DNA from: Clostridia bacterium
GTDB taxonomy: Bacteria > Bacillota > Clostridia > Oscillospirales > Acutalibacteraceae
Length of the DNA: 7,733 nucleotides
NCBI GenBank assembly: GCA_017519685.1
Contig: JAFWRV010000346.1
Location: 1 to 7,733 of the forward strand
Reading direction: 5' to 3'
Each line of letters begins with the position of its first letter. The first letter of the stretch is position 1. Made by a program: the position numbers and the translations under genes. The notes under the pieces were generated by a model, which was not told where the DNA came from, did no database searches, and saw only the letters and a program-made list of their open reading frames with translations. Positions 1-6,242 of this stretch are shown here, one piece after another.

Positions 1-8
1 TCTCTCAT
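1..8 (-). CDS. Start of a gene cut off by the window edge
   Basis: Only the ATG (6-8) and the next five bases are present, encoding Met-Arg and part of a third codon. The call rests on upstream signals: an AAAGAGGT ribosome site at 15-22 lies six bases before the ATG, and a good sigma-A promoter lies about 30 bases further upstream. Nothing can be said about the product. It is the first gene of a transcription unit separate from the radA group, because it has its own promoter after that group's last stop codon. Confidence 0.6.
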
Positions 9-14
9 ATTAAT

Positions 15-22
15 ACCTCTTT
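15..22 (-). promoter_or_regulatory. Ribosome binding site of the left-edge gene
   Basis: Read on the minus strand this is AAAGAGGT, a long Shine-Dalgarno match, followed by ATTAAT and then ATG at 8-6. The spacing is near the optimum for Bacillota. This site is the main reason to believe that a gene begins at position 8. Confidence 0.6.
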
Positions 23-45
23 TTTATAATATATCTTACGAAAAG

Positions 46-74
46 AGTATAACATATACCCGGATAAAAATCAA
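46..74 (-). promoter_or_regulatory. Sigma-A promoter with extended -10, for the left-edge gene
   Basis: On the minus strand the -35 box is TTGATT (69-74). A 17-base spacer follows, then the -10 box TATACT (46-51), preceded by TG and one base (TGTTATACT), an extended -10. The expected start of transcription is near 39, giving a leader of about 30 bases up to the ATG at position 8. The spacing and both boxes fit the housekeeping sigma factor well. A perfect palindrome (82-107) sits immediately upstream of the -35 box and may be a regulator site. Confidence 0.65.
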
Positions 75-81
75 GACATTT

Positions 82-107
82 TTACACAAAATAAAAGTTT
101 TGTGTAA
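82..107. repeat. Perfect inverted repeat, 10-base arms around 6 bases
   Basis: The arms TTACACAAAA (82-91) and TTTTGTGTAA (98-107) are exact reverse complements separated by TAAAAG. The palindrome ends 26 bases after the stop of the DUF6873-like gene and begins 8 bases upstream of the -35 box of the next promoter. The stem is weak, with two G-C pairs. On the minus strand it is followed by A residues rather than a T run, so it does not look like a standard intrinsic terminator. A binding site for a dimeric regulator of the left-edge gene is the more natural reading. I could not match it to a specific regulator. Confidence 0.6.
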
Positions 108-132
108 TTCAGGGGACGAAAATATATATAAA

Positions 133-888
133 TTACCGAGATTCTTCTAATAAAGGAATAATTGAGCCGATATCGGTTATTACATCATTAATCAGTTCCA
201 CAGGTGTAATATTATATTTATAAAGAAAATCTATAATCTTATTACAATCCGGATGACTGTCAAGTCTTCCGTTTACGGCAAGTTTATTCTTTCCTGTTTT
301 ACCTGTCGCTCCGCCGATAAATCCGTAATTCATTCCTTCCAATATGATGGAGCCTTTGGAAATGAGTAAAACATCAATTGAAAATTTCTCAGCAGATCTG
401 AAGATTGATAAATCATCTGTTATTAATGCGTTATCGGTCAACGGACATACCGAGCATTTTGCGTATCCCTGATTTACCGGAATAACAGTCAGTCCGGTTT
501 TCTCAGCGTCAATCAAAATCTGTCTGTCTGTGAAATCGGGATTACAGATAAGATGTTTTCCGACAGTTAAGCAGTTAATTAAACAATCGGCAGGATATTC
601 TTTTCGCGACTCACCTTTTATCCTTATTAATTGAAAATTATCTTTTAAATCCCCTGCTATATTGTCAAAATCGAAAAATAGTTTATTTTTCGGGAAATGA
701 AATAAATTCAGGTCCGCGTGTCCCGATAAGCAGCTGTTCAGGTTATCATTATCCGGTATTTCAATTGTTTTTATACCGATTCTGTTCAATGCGCCGATGG
801 TTTCTTTATATCTAGCGCCTACTGCGACAGTTGTGACATTATGTTCCGGTAAATTCGGATTACTTATAACTCTTTCAGATTGCTGCAT
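133..888 (-). CDS. DUF6873-like protein, probable pentein (GME) fold, function unknown
   Basis: A 251-residue soluble protein without a signal peptide or membrane segment. From memory it resembles the Bacillota family DUF6873, described as having the guanidino-group-modifying enzyme (pentein) fold; no search was possible. Visible marks, numbered from the upstream ATG at 900, are SGHADLNLFHF (59-69), QGYAKCSVC (144-152, Cys149 and Cys152), GFIGGATGK (193-201) and a DSHPD segment (214-218). The histidine-aspartate pair and the conserved cysteine could form a catalytic site, but this is inference. The ATG at 888 is chosen because GAGG (895-898) sits six bases before it. The upstream ATG at 900 (four more residues) lacks a well-placed ribosome site. 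The frame overlaps the end of radA by 14 bases, so translation is probably coupled. It uses TTA and TCA codons freely, unlike the PHP gene in this window. It could be a pentein-fold enzyme or an inactive binding relative. Confidence 0.8.
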   Translation of the reverse strand: MQQSERVISNPNLPEHNVTTVAVGARYKETIGALNRIGIKTIEIPDNDNLNSCLSGHADLNLFHFPKNKLFFDFDNIAGDLKDNFQLIRIKGESRKEYPADCLINCLTVGKHLICNPDFTDRQILIDAEKTGLTVIPVNQGYAKCSVCPLTDNALITDDLSIFRSAEKFSIDVLLISKGSIILEGMNYGFIGGATGKTGKNKLAVNGRLDSHPDCNKIIDFLYKYNITPVELINDVITDIGSIIPLLEESR

Positions 889-2236
889 TGTATGCCTCAT
901 TTATATTACGGGCGCCTATTATTTCAATATCTCCCTTGAAATTGACCGACAAAGATTTTAAATTATATTTCGGTATTATAATTCTTTTGAAGCCCAATCT
1001 TTCGGCTTCTTTTATTCTTTGCTCACAATATGAAACAGATCTGAGTTCTCCTCCGAGACCTATCTCCCCTATCGCAAGCGTATCTTCTCTAATAGGTGTG
1101 TCCTTAAGTGATGATATCAATGCCAGAGCTACGGAAAGATCGGTAGCCGGCTCATCGAGTTTTAATCCTCCGACAACATTAACGTATGTGTCACAGTTTG
1201 AAAAATAATAACCCGCTCTTTTTTCCAGAACGGCTATTATCATTGCAAGACGGTTATAATCCATTCCGTTTGCCATTCTTCTCGCGTTACCGTAATTGGT
1301 ATTTGCCGCAAGGCCCAGAACCTCAGCCAAAATCGGCCTTGAGCCCTCCATAACACACGCAATGCAGGTTCCCGATGTATCTTTGGGTCTTCCGGATATA
1401 AGCATCTGAGAAGGATTGGGAACTTCTCTGAGTCCTTCACCGGTCATCTCAAATACACCGTTTTCATTGGTCGAACCGAATCTGTTTTTTTCAGCTCTCA
1501 GTATCCTGTAAGAAAGGTGTCTGTCGCCTTCAAAATACAATACGCAATCAACAATATGCTCAAGAACCTTCGGACCGGCAATATTTCCGTCTTTATTAAC
1601 ATGCCCCACAATTATAATCGGCACACCGTACTCTTTTGCGGTTCTCATAAATAAATTTGTGCTTTCCCTTACCTGAGTAACACTGCCCGGAGCTGAATTA
1701 AGGTCACGGATTTCCATAGTCTGAATTGAATCGATTATTACCAATCCGGGATTGTTTTCGGTAATATAATGGATAATACCGAGCGTATCTGTATTGCTCA
1801 TTACAAGAAGATTATCTGTTTTAACATTAAGACGGTTCGCTCTGAGTTTAATCTGCCTCGCGGATTCTTCGCCGGATACATAGAGAATACTTTTATTTTC
1901 GGAAATAAACTCGCAAATCTGAAGAAGTATCGTTGATTTTCCGATTCCGGGATCACCGCTTAAAAGTATAAGAGAACCTTCTACGATGCCGCCTCCGAGG
2001 ACACGGTCGAGTTCTTTCATCCCTGTATTGATTCTGATTTCATCGGCAGTTGAAATATCTTCAAGTTTCTGAGCTTTAATATCACCGCTGATATTAATTT
2101 TTTTATCGTTTTTAGGAGCGGCTATTTCTTCATTCATGGTATTGTATTCGCCGCAGGAAGGACATCTGCCGTTCCATTTGGGACTTTCATAGCCGCACTC
2201 ACTGCAAATATATACAGATTTGATTTTATTTGCCAT
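875..2236 (-). CDS. radA: DNA repair protein RadA (Sms)
   Basis: A 453-residue RecA-like ATPase and branch-migration helicase that acts in the cytoplasm on recombination intermediates during repair and, in naturally competent species, transformation. All diagnostic parts are present. There is an N-terminal four-cysteine zinc finger (Cys11, Cys14, Cys25, Cys28). The Walker A motif is GDPGIGKST (94-102) and Walker B is LVIIDS with Asp169. The RadA signature KNRFG is at 250-254. A C-terminal Lon-protease-like domain runs from about 280 to 450 and includes GGLKLDEPATDLSVALA (356-372). Length is normal for the family. The ATG overlaps the end of ruvX by 11 bases and has AAAGGG about nine bases upstream. 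It is the middle gene of a ruvX-radA-DUF6873 set with overlapping frames. In many Bacillota radA sits near clpC or disA instead, so this neighbourhood is less usual. Confidence 0.97.
   Translation of the reverse strand: MANKIKSVYICSECGYESPKWNGRCPSCGEYNTMNEEIAAPKNDKKINISGDIKAQKLEDISTADEIRINTGMKELDRVLGGGIVEGSLILLSGDPGIGKSTILLQICEFISENKSILYVSGEESARQIKLRANRLNVKTDNLLVMSNTDTLGIIHYITENNPGLVIIDSIQTMEIRDLNSAPGSVTQVRESTNLFMRTAKEYGVPIIIVGHVNKDGNIAGPKVLEHIVDCVLYFEGDRHLSYRILRAEKNRFGSTNENGVFEMTGEGLREVPNPSQMLISGRPKDTSGTCIACVMEGSRPILAEVLGLAANTNYGNARRMANGMDYNRLAMIIAVLEKRAGYYFSNCDTYVNVVGGLKLDEPATDLSVALALISSLKDTPIREDTLAIGEIGLGGELRSVSYCEQRIKEAERLGFKRIIIPKYNLKSLSVNFKGDIEIIGARNINEAYNAAI
895..898 (-). promoter_or_regulatory. 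Ribosome binding site inside radA that sets the DUF6873-like start
   Basis: GAGG on the minus strand lies within the last codons of radA, six bases before the ATG at 888. The alternative ATG at 900 overlaps this site and has only a distant TAGG. The arrangement favours re-initiation by ribosomes finishing radA. Confidence 0.5.
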
Positions 2237-2669
2237 TATTACCGTCCCTTTCGGAATTAATCCTTAAATAATCCAGATAATCCTGTAAAATCATAACCGC
2301 AGATACCTGATCGACGGATTGCTTTCTTTTTTTGCCCCTCGTATCGGTCTGATTAAGCACAATATGAGCGCTGACAGTAGTTAGTCTTTCGTCTCTCATA
2401 ATGCACTCAACGCCGGTCTTTTGACTTAAGAGCTCCGCAAACTCAATACATTTTTCCGCTCTTGAGCCGAGTGATGAATCCATGTTTTTCGGAAGACCGA
2501 CAACATATAATTCGGGACTGTATTCTTTGGAAACTTCGATAATCTTTTCTATCAGCTTATCTTCATTCCACTCATTGACTGTACATACCGGGACCGCAAG
2601 CAAACCGGTTTTATCACAAACCGCAATACCTGTTCTCGCGTCTCCGTAATCAATAGCCATTATAATCAT
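2226..2669 (-). CDS. ruvX: RuvX/YqgF, putative pre-16S rRNA nuclease
   Basis: A small RNase H-like fold protein, thought to mature the 5' end of 16S rRNA (long annotated as a Holliday junction resolvase). The family motifs are clear: DYGDARTGIA near the N-terminus with the first catalytic Asp, VVGLPKNMDSSLG in the middle, DERLTTVSA carrying the acidic pair, and the C-terminal KQSVDQVSAVMILQDYL with the last catalytic Asp. The longest frame begins at an ATG at 2681 (MREYMIIMAIDYG), but that codon has no spaced ribosome site and abuts a terminator-like hairpin. The ATG at 2669 has GAGAG (2675-2679) five bases upstream and gives 147 residues, with an N-terminus like other RuvX proteins. It is therefore preferred. 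The stop codon lies inside the first codons of radA. Clostridial ruvX often lies next to alaS and an IreB-type gene; here it follows a penicillin-binding protein gene. Confidence 0.93.
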   Translation of the reverse strand: MIIMAIDYGDARTGIAVCDKTGLLAVPVCTVNEWNEDKLIEKIIEVSKEYSPELYVVGLPKNMDSSLGSRAEKCIEFAELLSQKTGVECIMRDERLTTVSAHIVLNQTDTRGKKRKQSVDQVSAVMILQDYLDYLRINSERDGNNGK

Positions 2670-2684
2670 ATATTCTCTCATTCC

Positions 2685-2717
2685 AAAAACGGAGCTTAAT
2701 ACATAAGCCCCGTTTTT
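2685..2717 (-). terminator. Terminator-like hairpin between the penicillin-binding protein gene and ruvX
   Basis: On the minus strand AAAAACGG pairs with CCGTTTTT and GCTTA pairs with TAAGC around a five-base loop. One G-U pair lies between the two blocks, for 14 pairs in all, and the 3' side ends in five T residues. The G-U pair becomes an A-C mismatch on the plus strand, so the structure fits minus-strand RNA better. It begins three bases after the stop of the penicillin-binding protein gene. It ends three bases before the first possible ATG of ruvX and 15 bases before the preferred one. No clear promoter was seen between the two genes, so it may be only partly efficient. Confidence 0.7.
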
Positions 2718-2719
2718 TG

Positions 2720-4933
2720 TTATTGTCCTAAAATAGAGTTGAATAGACTGCTTACCGGGTTGGTAGTAGACGGTGACTCCTGATTGCTGCTTGCTGATGA
2801 GTCTGCCGATGCAGTGGTTTTAGGTCTGTAAGTACAGTAATTACAGGTTTCGGGAAGATTTTTCTCATCAAACCATCCCATAGCCGTATTGTAGCAATGA
2901 GGTCCTGCAAGCTTACCATTACTGTTAAGACAGTATTTCATTTCAACACAGTCATCGGACTTCTTGAATTCTTTTTCTTTAAGTACTTTGTGAATTCTGT
3001 CAAATACAGTAAACCAGATTTTGCCGAACGGGTTAACGATCTGATTAAGAGGTTCTTTGATATCGTAACCGAGCCATACGGAAGCGACATAATAAGGAGT
3101 ACCGGCGCAGAACCAACGGTCACAGTCACTCGGTGTGGTACCTGTTTTTGCCATTATCTGGAATTTCCTGACGTTTTTGGCTGTTCCGTAATAACTTGTT
3201 TCAACAGTCTGAAGAAGCTCGCAGATTGCTCCGGCGGTGCCGCCTGATATTGCCTGCTCGGGAGGAGCTTTTTCATTATTGAATACCTCCTTACCCTGAG
3301 CATCGGTAACTCTGTAATAAAAATAAGGTTTATAATACTTGCCGCCGTTACCGAAAGTAGCGTACGCGGCAGCCATTTCAAGAGTGTTTGTACCGTAAGT
3401 CAGAGAACCTGTCGCAAGAGGCGAAAGAGCTTTATCATATTTTTCATCAAGTCTGGAGAGATGGAAATGATCTCTCAGATATTCAAATGAATTGTCAAAG
3501 CCGAGTGTTTCTTTGATAATCCTTGTGGGAACGGTATTAAGCGACTTCTGAATGGCGACTTGCATGGAAACATTGGCTCCGCTGCCAAGCGATTTATCAA
3601 CATTGTGCGGCCAGAGTTTACCGTTTACAAAAATAGCGTAGTCTTTGACCCTTGATCCCCAGTTTATAAGACCGAGATCAAAAGCGGGAGCGTAAGTCGC
3701 AATCGGCTTTATGGTTGAACCCGGCTGTCTGTAAGAGCTTGTCGCTCTGTTCAGAGTTCTGTTCTGCGTCTTTTCGCCGGCTTTTCCGACGATAGCCACT
3801 ACCCTGCCCTTATAATCCATAATTGTCATGGATGACTGAGGAAGCGTTCCGTCTTTTTTCTTTATTGAAGGGAAGTTGGTTCTGTTAACATAAACGTCTT
3901 CAAGTATTTCCTGTATTTCAAGATCAACCGCGGAATAAATCTTATATCCGCCGTAATAAAGCTTATTTGTTGCCTGCTGCTTGGTATATCCGTTTTCATC
4001 CATCAGCTGCTGAATGAACGCGTTGATAACGGCGTCAACATAAAAGCTGTTGATTTTGGTTTCTTCCTCAGCTGATTTCTTTATTTCTTCATCTGATTCT
4101 TCGGGAACATAGTCATCGCTGTTAGTGAAAATAAGATGATAATTAATGGCTTCCTGATATTCTTCTTCAGTAAGAAAGCCGGAAGCTTTCATTTTCCTCA
4201 GGCATTCTTCCTGCCTGACTTTGTTCTTATCAGGATTCAGCAAAGGATTGTATTTGGTGGGAAACTGCGTAATGGAAGCCAGGACCGCGCATTCGGCGGC
4301 ATTAAGAGTCTTTACGTCTTTACCGAAATAACCTTCGCTCGCTGTCTTGACACCGTAACAGCCGTTGCCGAGGTAAAGAGTATTCATATATGCTTCGATT
4401 ATCGCGTCTTTGCTGTAATGCTTTTCGAGGTTCAGAGCCATAAGTATTTCCCTGACTTTACGGACAACAGTAACCTCTTTATTGTTAGTTATGTTTTTAA
4501 TTAACTGCTGAGTGATTGTGGAACCGCCCTGGCCGAGATTCTGCGGCTTTATAATAACACCGCCGACACGAATCCAGTCAACGCCGTGATGCTGTTTAAA
4601 TCTCCTGTCTTCAAGAGCGATGAACGCTTTTTTCATATAAGGAGATATGTTGTCAAGATCAACCCAGACTCTGTCTTCATCGCCGTGCAATCTGGCAATT
4701 TCAATATTCTTTCCGTTCTTGTCTTTGGCATAAATAAAAGATGTCTGGTTCTGGTTTTGCTTGTATTCATCAAGATTGACAACCAGGTCGCCGTTAACAT
4801 AATTGATAAAATTAAACATGACATAAACGCCGACAATAGCAACTGTCAGCACAAGAGCGGAAAAAATGCCGAGAATAACGGCACCGAATTTGCCTATACC
4901 TTTTTTCTTTTTCTTTTTCTTAGATTTACTCAC
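2720..4933 (-). CDS. Class A penicillin-binding protein (PBP1a-type), bifunctional peptidoglycan synthase
   Basis: A 737-residue membrane-anchored enzyme that polymerises lipid II and cross-links peptidoglycan. A lysine-rich cytoplasmic start (residues 3-15) precedes one membrane helix (about 17-45). The GT51 glycosyltransferase domain (about 70-260) shows EDRRFKQHHGVD with catalytic Glu108, GGSTITQQLIKN (136-147), RKVRE (158-162) and LYLGNGCYG (186-194). The transpeptidase domain (about 325-640) shows the active-site STIK (Ser406, Lys409), SLN (464-466) and KTGT (596-599), so both activities should be intact. A C-terminal extension with cysteines 662, 668, 680, 697 and 700 ends in a Ser/Thr-rich tail (about 706-731), as seen in other clostridial PBPs. 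The start codon is GTG with GGGAG (4942-4946) eight bases upstream. The gene follows the isomerase gene by 30 bases with no promoter between them, so they are probably cotranscribed. It is a ponA/mrcA-like gene; the exact symbol is uncertain. Confidence 0.96.
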   Translation of the reverse strand: MSKSKKKKKKKGIGKFGAVILGIFSALVLTVAIVGVYVMFNFINYVNGDLVVNLDEYKQNQNQTSFIYAKDKNGKNIEIARLHGDEDRVWVDLDNISPYMKKAFIALEDRRFKQHHGVDWIRVGGVIIKPQNLGQGGSTITQQLIKNITNNKEVTVVRKVREILMALNLEKHYSKDAIIEAYMNTLYLGNGCYGVKTASEGYFGKDVKTLNAAECAVLASITQFPTKYNPLLNPDKNKVRQEECLRKMKASGFLTEEEYQEAINYHLIFTNSDDYVPEESDEEIKKSAEEETKINSFYVDAVINAFIQQLMDENGYTKQQATNKLYYGGYKIYSAVDLEIQEILEDVYVNRTNFPSIKKKDGTLPQSSMTIMDYKGRVVAIVGKAGEKTQNRTLNRATSSYRQPGSTIKPIATYAPAFDLGLINWGSRVKDYAIFVNGKLWPHNVDKSLGSGANVSMQVAIQKSLNTVPTRIIKETLGFDNSFEYLRDHFHLSRLDEKYDKALSPLATGSLTYGTNTLEMAAAYATFGNGGKYYKPYFYYRVTDAQGKEVFNNEKAPPEQAISGGTAGAICELLQTVETSYYGTAKNVRKFQIMAKTGTTPSDCDRWFCAGTPYYVASVWLGYDIKEPLNQIVNPFGKIWFTVFDRIHKVLKEKEFKKSDDCVEMKYCLNSNGKLAGPHCYNTAMGWFDEKNLPETCNYCTYRPKTTASADSSASSNQESPSTTNPVSSLFNSILGQ

Positions 4934-4963
4934 AGTAAAATCTCCCGGTAAATATCTTAATTA

Positions 4964-5743
4964 TTATTCGTTGTTGTCAGCAATTCTGCAAAGATTTTTG
5001 TAACTGATGGCCATTGATTCTCTCGGATCGATTTCGCATGTATCCTGCTCAATTACTATATATTGAACATTGCTGTCTTTACAAGCGCGGTATATATCAT
5101 CCAGATTGAGATTACCGGTACCGATTTCCGCAAACATCGGTTTGCCGGTATTGTCAACTTTATAATCTTTAAAATGACAGACTTTCATCCTGTCTTTTAT
5201 TTTCCTGATATATTCCGAAGGGTTTACGCCGCCGTACTGAAACCAGTATGTATCGGCAATAAACCCGAAATAATCGGGATTTGTTTCCTCAATCAGCATA
5301 TCATAAAGTCTTTTTCCGTTATCAAGCGTATGAAATTCAAAAGAATGATTGTGATAAGCAAAATGAAGACCGTTTTCATGCATTATCCTTCCGACCTCGG
5401 AAGCGTCCTTGATAAACTGCTTGACAGATTCAGAGTTTTCTCTGTATCTGTCGGGCATTGAACCGATACCCAAAGTATCAATACCCATAATCTTATGCTC
5501 TTTCATAACAGAATCAATATCGGTCAGCATTCTGTCAAACGAGGTATGGGTACAGCAGACATCCATATCATATTTCTGAATAAGATACGCGACTTTTTCT
5601 GCGGGAATGGGACCTATGCCGGAAATCTGAACAACATTGATATCGATGCTTTTCAGATATTTGAATGTTTCTTCGCAATCTTCATAAGTCTGAATATAAT
5701 CTCTTAATGTGTATAATTGACAGCCGAGTTTTATTCTGCTCAA
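4964..5743 (-). CDS. Sugar phosphate isomerase/epimerase (xylose isomerase-like TIM barrel)
   Basis: A cytoplasmic TIM-barrel protein of the AP endonuclease 2/xylose isomerase-like superfamily, whose members isomerise, epimerise or dehydrate sugars and inositols with a divalent metal. Numbered from the chosen start, the barrel opens with KLGCQLYTLRDY (5-16). Likely metal or substrate residues follow in YHNHSFEF (His131, His133, Glu136), ADTYW (Asp164), HFKDYK (His190), EIGTGNLN (Glu206) and IEQD (Glu232). Substrate cannot be told from sequence. The longest frame starts at a GTG (5752), but the promoter upstream would leave only about 14 bases of leader there and no ribosome site. The TTG at 5743 has AAGAGTGAT just upstream, a 23-base leader and an N-terminus typical of the family, so it is preferred with modest confidence (259 residues). 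The gene ends with tandem TAA stops 30 bases before the penicillin-binding protein gene. Confidence 0.9.
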   Translation of the reverse strand: MSRIKLGCQLYTLRDYIQTYEDCEETFKYLKSIDINVVQISGIGPIPAEKVAYLIQKYDMDVCCTHTSFDRMLTDIDSVMKEHKIMGIDTLGIGSMPDRYRENSESVKQFIKDASEVGRIMHENGLHFAYHNHSFEFHTLDNGKRLYDMLIEETNPDYFGFIADTYWFQYGGVNPSEYIRKIKDRMKVCHFKDYKVDNTGKPMFAEIGTGNLNLDDIYRACKDSNVQYIVIEQDTCEIDPRESMAISYKNLCRIADNNE

Positions 5744-5772
5744 AAAAATCACTCTTTTCAGTTATTTTTAAT

Positions 5773-5801
5773 ATTATATATCAAAATAGTATATATTTCA
5801 A
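5773..5801 (-). promoter_or_regulatory. Near-consensus sigma-A promoter of the isomerase-PBP transcript
   Basis: The minus strand reads TTGAAA (5796-5801), a 17-base spacer and TATAAT (5773-5778). This is five of six and six of six matches to consensus with ideal spacing. Transcription should start near 5766. The promoter lies just after the secG terminator, so the isomerase and penicillin-binding protein genes form their own unit. No operator or riboswitch is visible in the short leader. Confidence 0.8.
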
Positions 5802-5823
5802 GTGAATAAATAATGAATTAAAA

Positions 5824-5854
5824 TAAAAAAACCTGTTGTCGTAAAACAACAGGT
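5824..5854 (-). terminator. Intrinsic terminator of secG
   Basis: On the minus strand ACCTGTTGT and ACAACAGGT form a perfect nine-pair stem around TTTACG, followed by seven T residues and then ATTTT. The hairpin begins 14 bases or so after the secG stop codon. On the plus strand no T run follows it, so it acts in one direction only. Confidence 0.93.
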
Positions 5855-5867
5855 AAGTATGAGTGAG

Positions 5868-6119
5868 TTATTTAATAAAGAGCACTACAAGAGTAGCAAT
5901 GAGTGAAAGGACAAAGAAAATAACTGCAAGAATTTTTGTTATTGTAACAAGTTTATGTTCCATTGTCCTGCCTTTGTTTTTACCGAAGAAAGTTTCGGCG
6001 CCGCCGGCAATCGCTCCCGAAAGACCGTCGGAACGACCTTCCTGCATAAGAACTATAATAATAAGAGCTATTGATGTTAAAATTGTAATTGCTCCAAACA
6101 GTATCATATACCACTGCAT
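5868..6119 (-). CDS. secG: SecG, preprotein translocase subunit
   Basis: An 83-residue inner-membrane protein that associates with SecY and SecE and assists SecA-driven export. It has the two expected hydrophobic segments (about 4-24 and 57-82). They flank a cytoplasmic loop with the family marks LMQEGRSDGLSGAIAGGAE (24-42) and FFGKNKGRTME (44-54). Length is typical. The ATG has a full GGAGGT ribosome site (6128-6133) eight bases upstream, so the start is secure. The gene is flanked by its own promoter and a strong terminator and so looks monocistronic. In many Bacillota secG is instead followed by rnr and smpB. Confidence 0.95.
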   Translation of the reverse strand: MQWYMILFGAITILTSIALIIIVLMQEGRSDGLSGAIAGGAETFFGKNKGRTMEHKLVTITKILAVIFFVLSLIATLVVLFIK

Positions 6120-6152
6120 TTGATTTGACCTCCAAAGTAATTGTACTGAAGA

Positions 6153-6181
6153 ATATTAACACATAAATCGTTAAAATGCAA
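6153..6181 (-). promoter_or_regulatory. Extended -10 promoter of secG, with an AT-rich upstream tract
   Basis: The minus strand reads TTGCAT (6176-6181), 17 bases and TAATAT (6153-6158), with TG placed one base before the -10 box. The -10 matches only four of six, but the extended TG and spacing support it. The roughly 40 bases directly upstream (6182-6221) are almost entirely A and T, with runs of A, which resembles an UP element bound by the RNA polymerase alpha subunit. Transcription would start near 6146, leaving a leader of about 27 bases. Confidence 0.5.
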
Positions 6182-6242
6182 GTAAAATTTTAATTTATTT
6201 TATATTTTTGTTATTTTAATGCGATGGATAATTGAATCTGCC

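Noticed and set aside
82..107. The palindrome as an intrinsic terminator of the radA group
   Set aside because: The stem has only two G-C pairs, and on the minus strand it is followed by A residues, not T. On the plus strand it is followed by only two T residues.
82..107. The palindrome as an NrdR or Rex box
   Set aside because: ACAC...GTGT and TTGTG-like parts are present, but the arm length and spacer do not fit either consensus as I know it.
888..1208. Plus-strand open frames opposite radA, the penicillin-binding protein gene, the isomerase gene and secG
   Set aside because: Each is short, has no promoter or ribosome site of its own, and lies inside a gene with clear family motifs on the minus strand.
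2679..2681. ATG at 2681 as the ruvX start
   Set aside because: No spaced ribosome site precedes it and it lies three bases from a hairpin. The ATG at 2669 has a GAGAG site and gives a family-typical N-terminus. It cannot be fully excluded.
4905..4925. A-rich lysine tract at the start of the penicillin-binding protein gene as a programmed frameshift site
   Set aside because: The A-run reads AAG AAA AAA GGT in frame, so the slippery heptamer A AAA AAG is out of phase. Lysine-rich cytoplasmic starts are common in clostridial class A PBPs.
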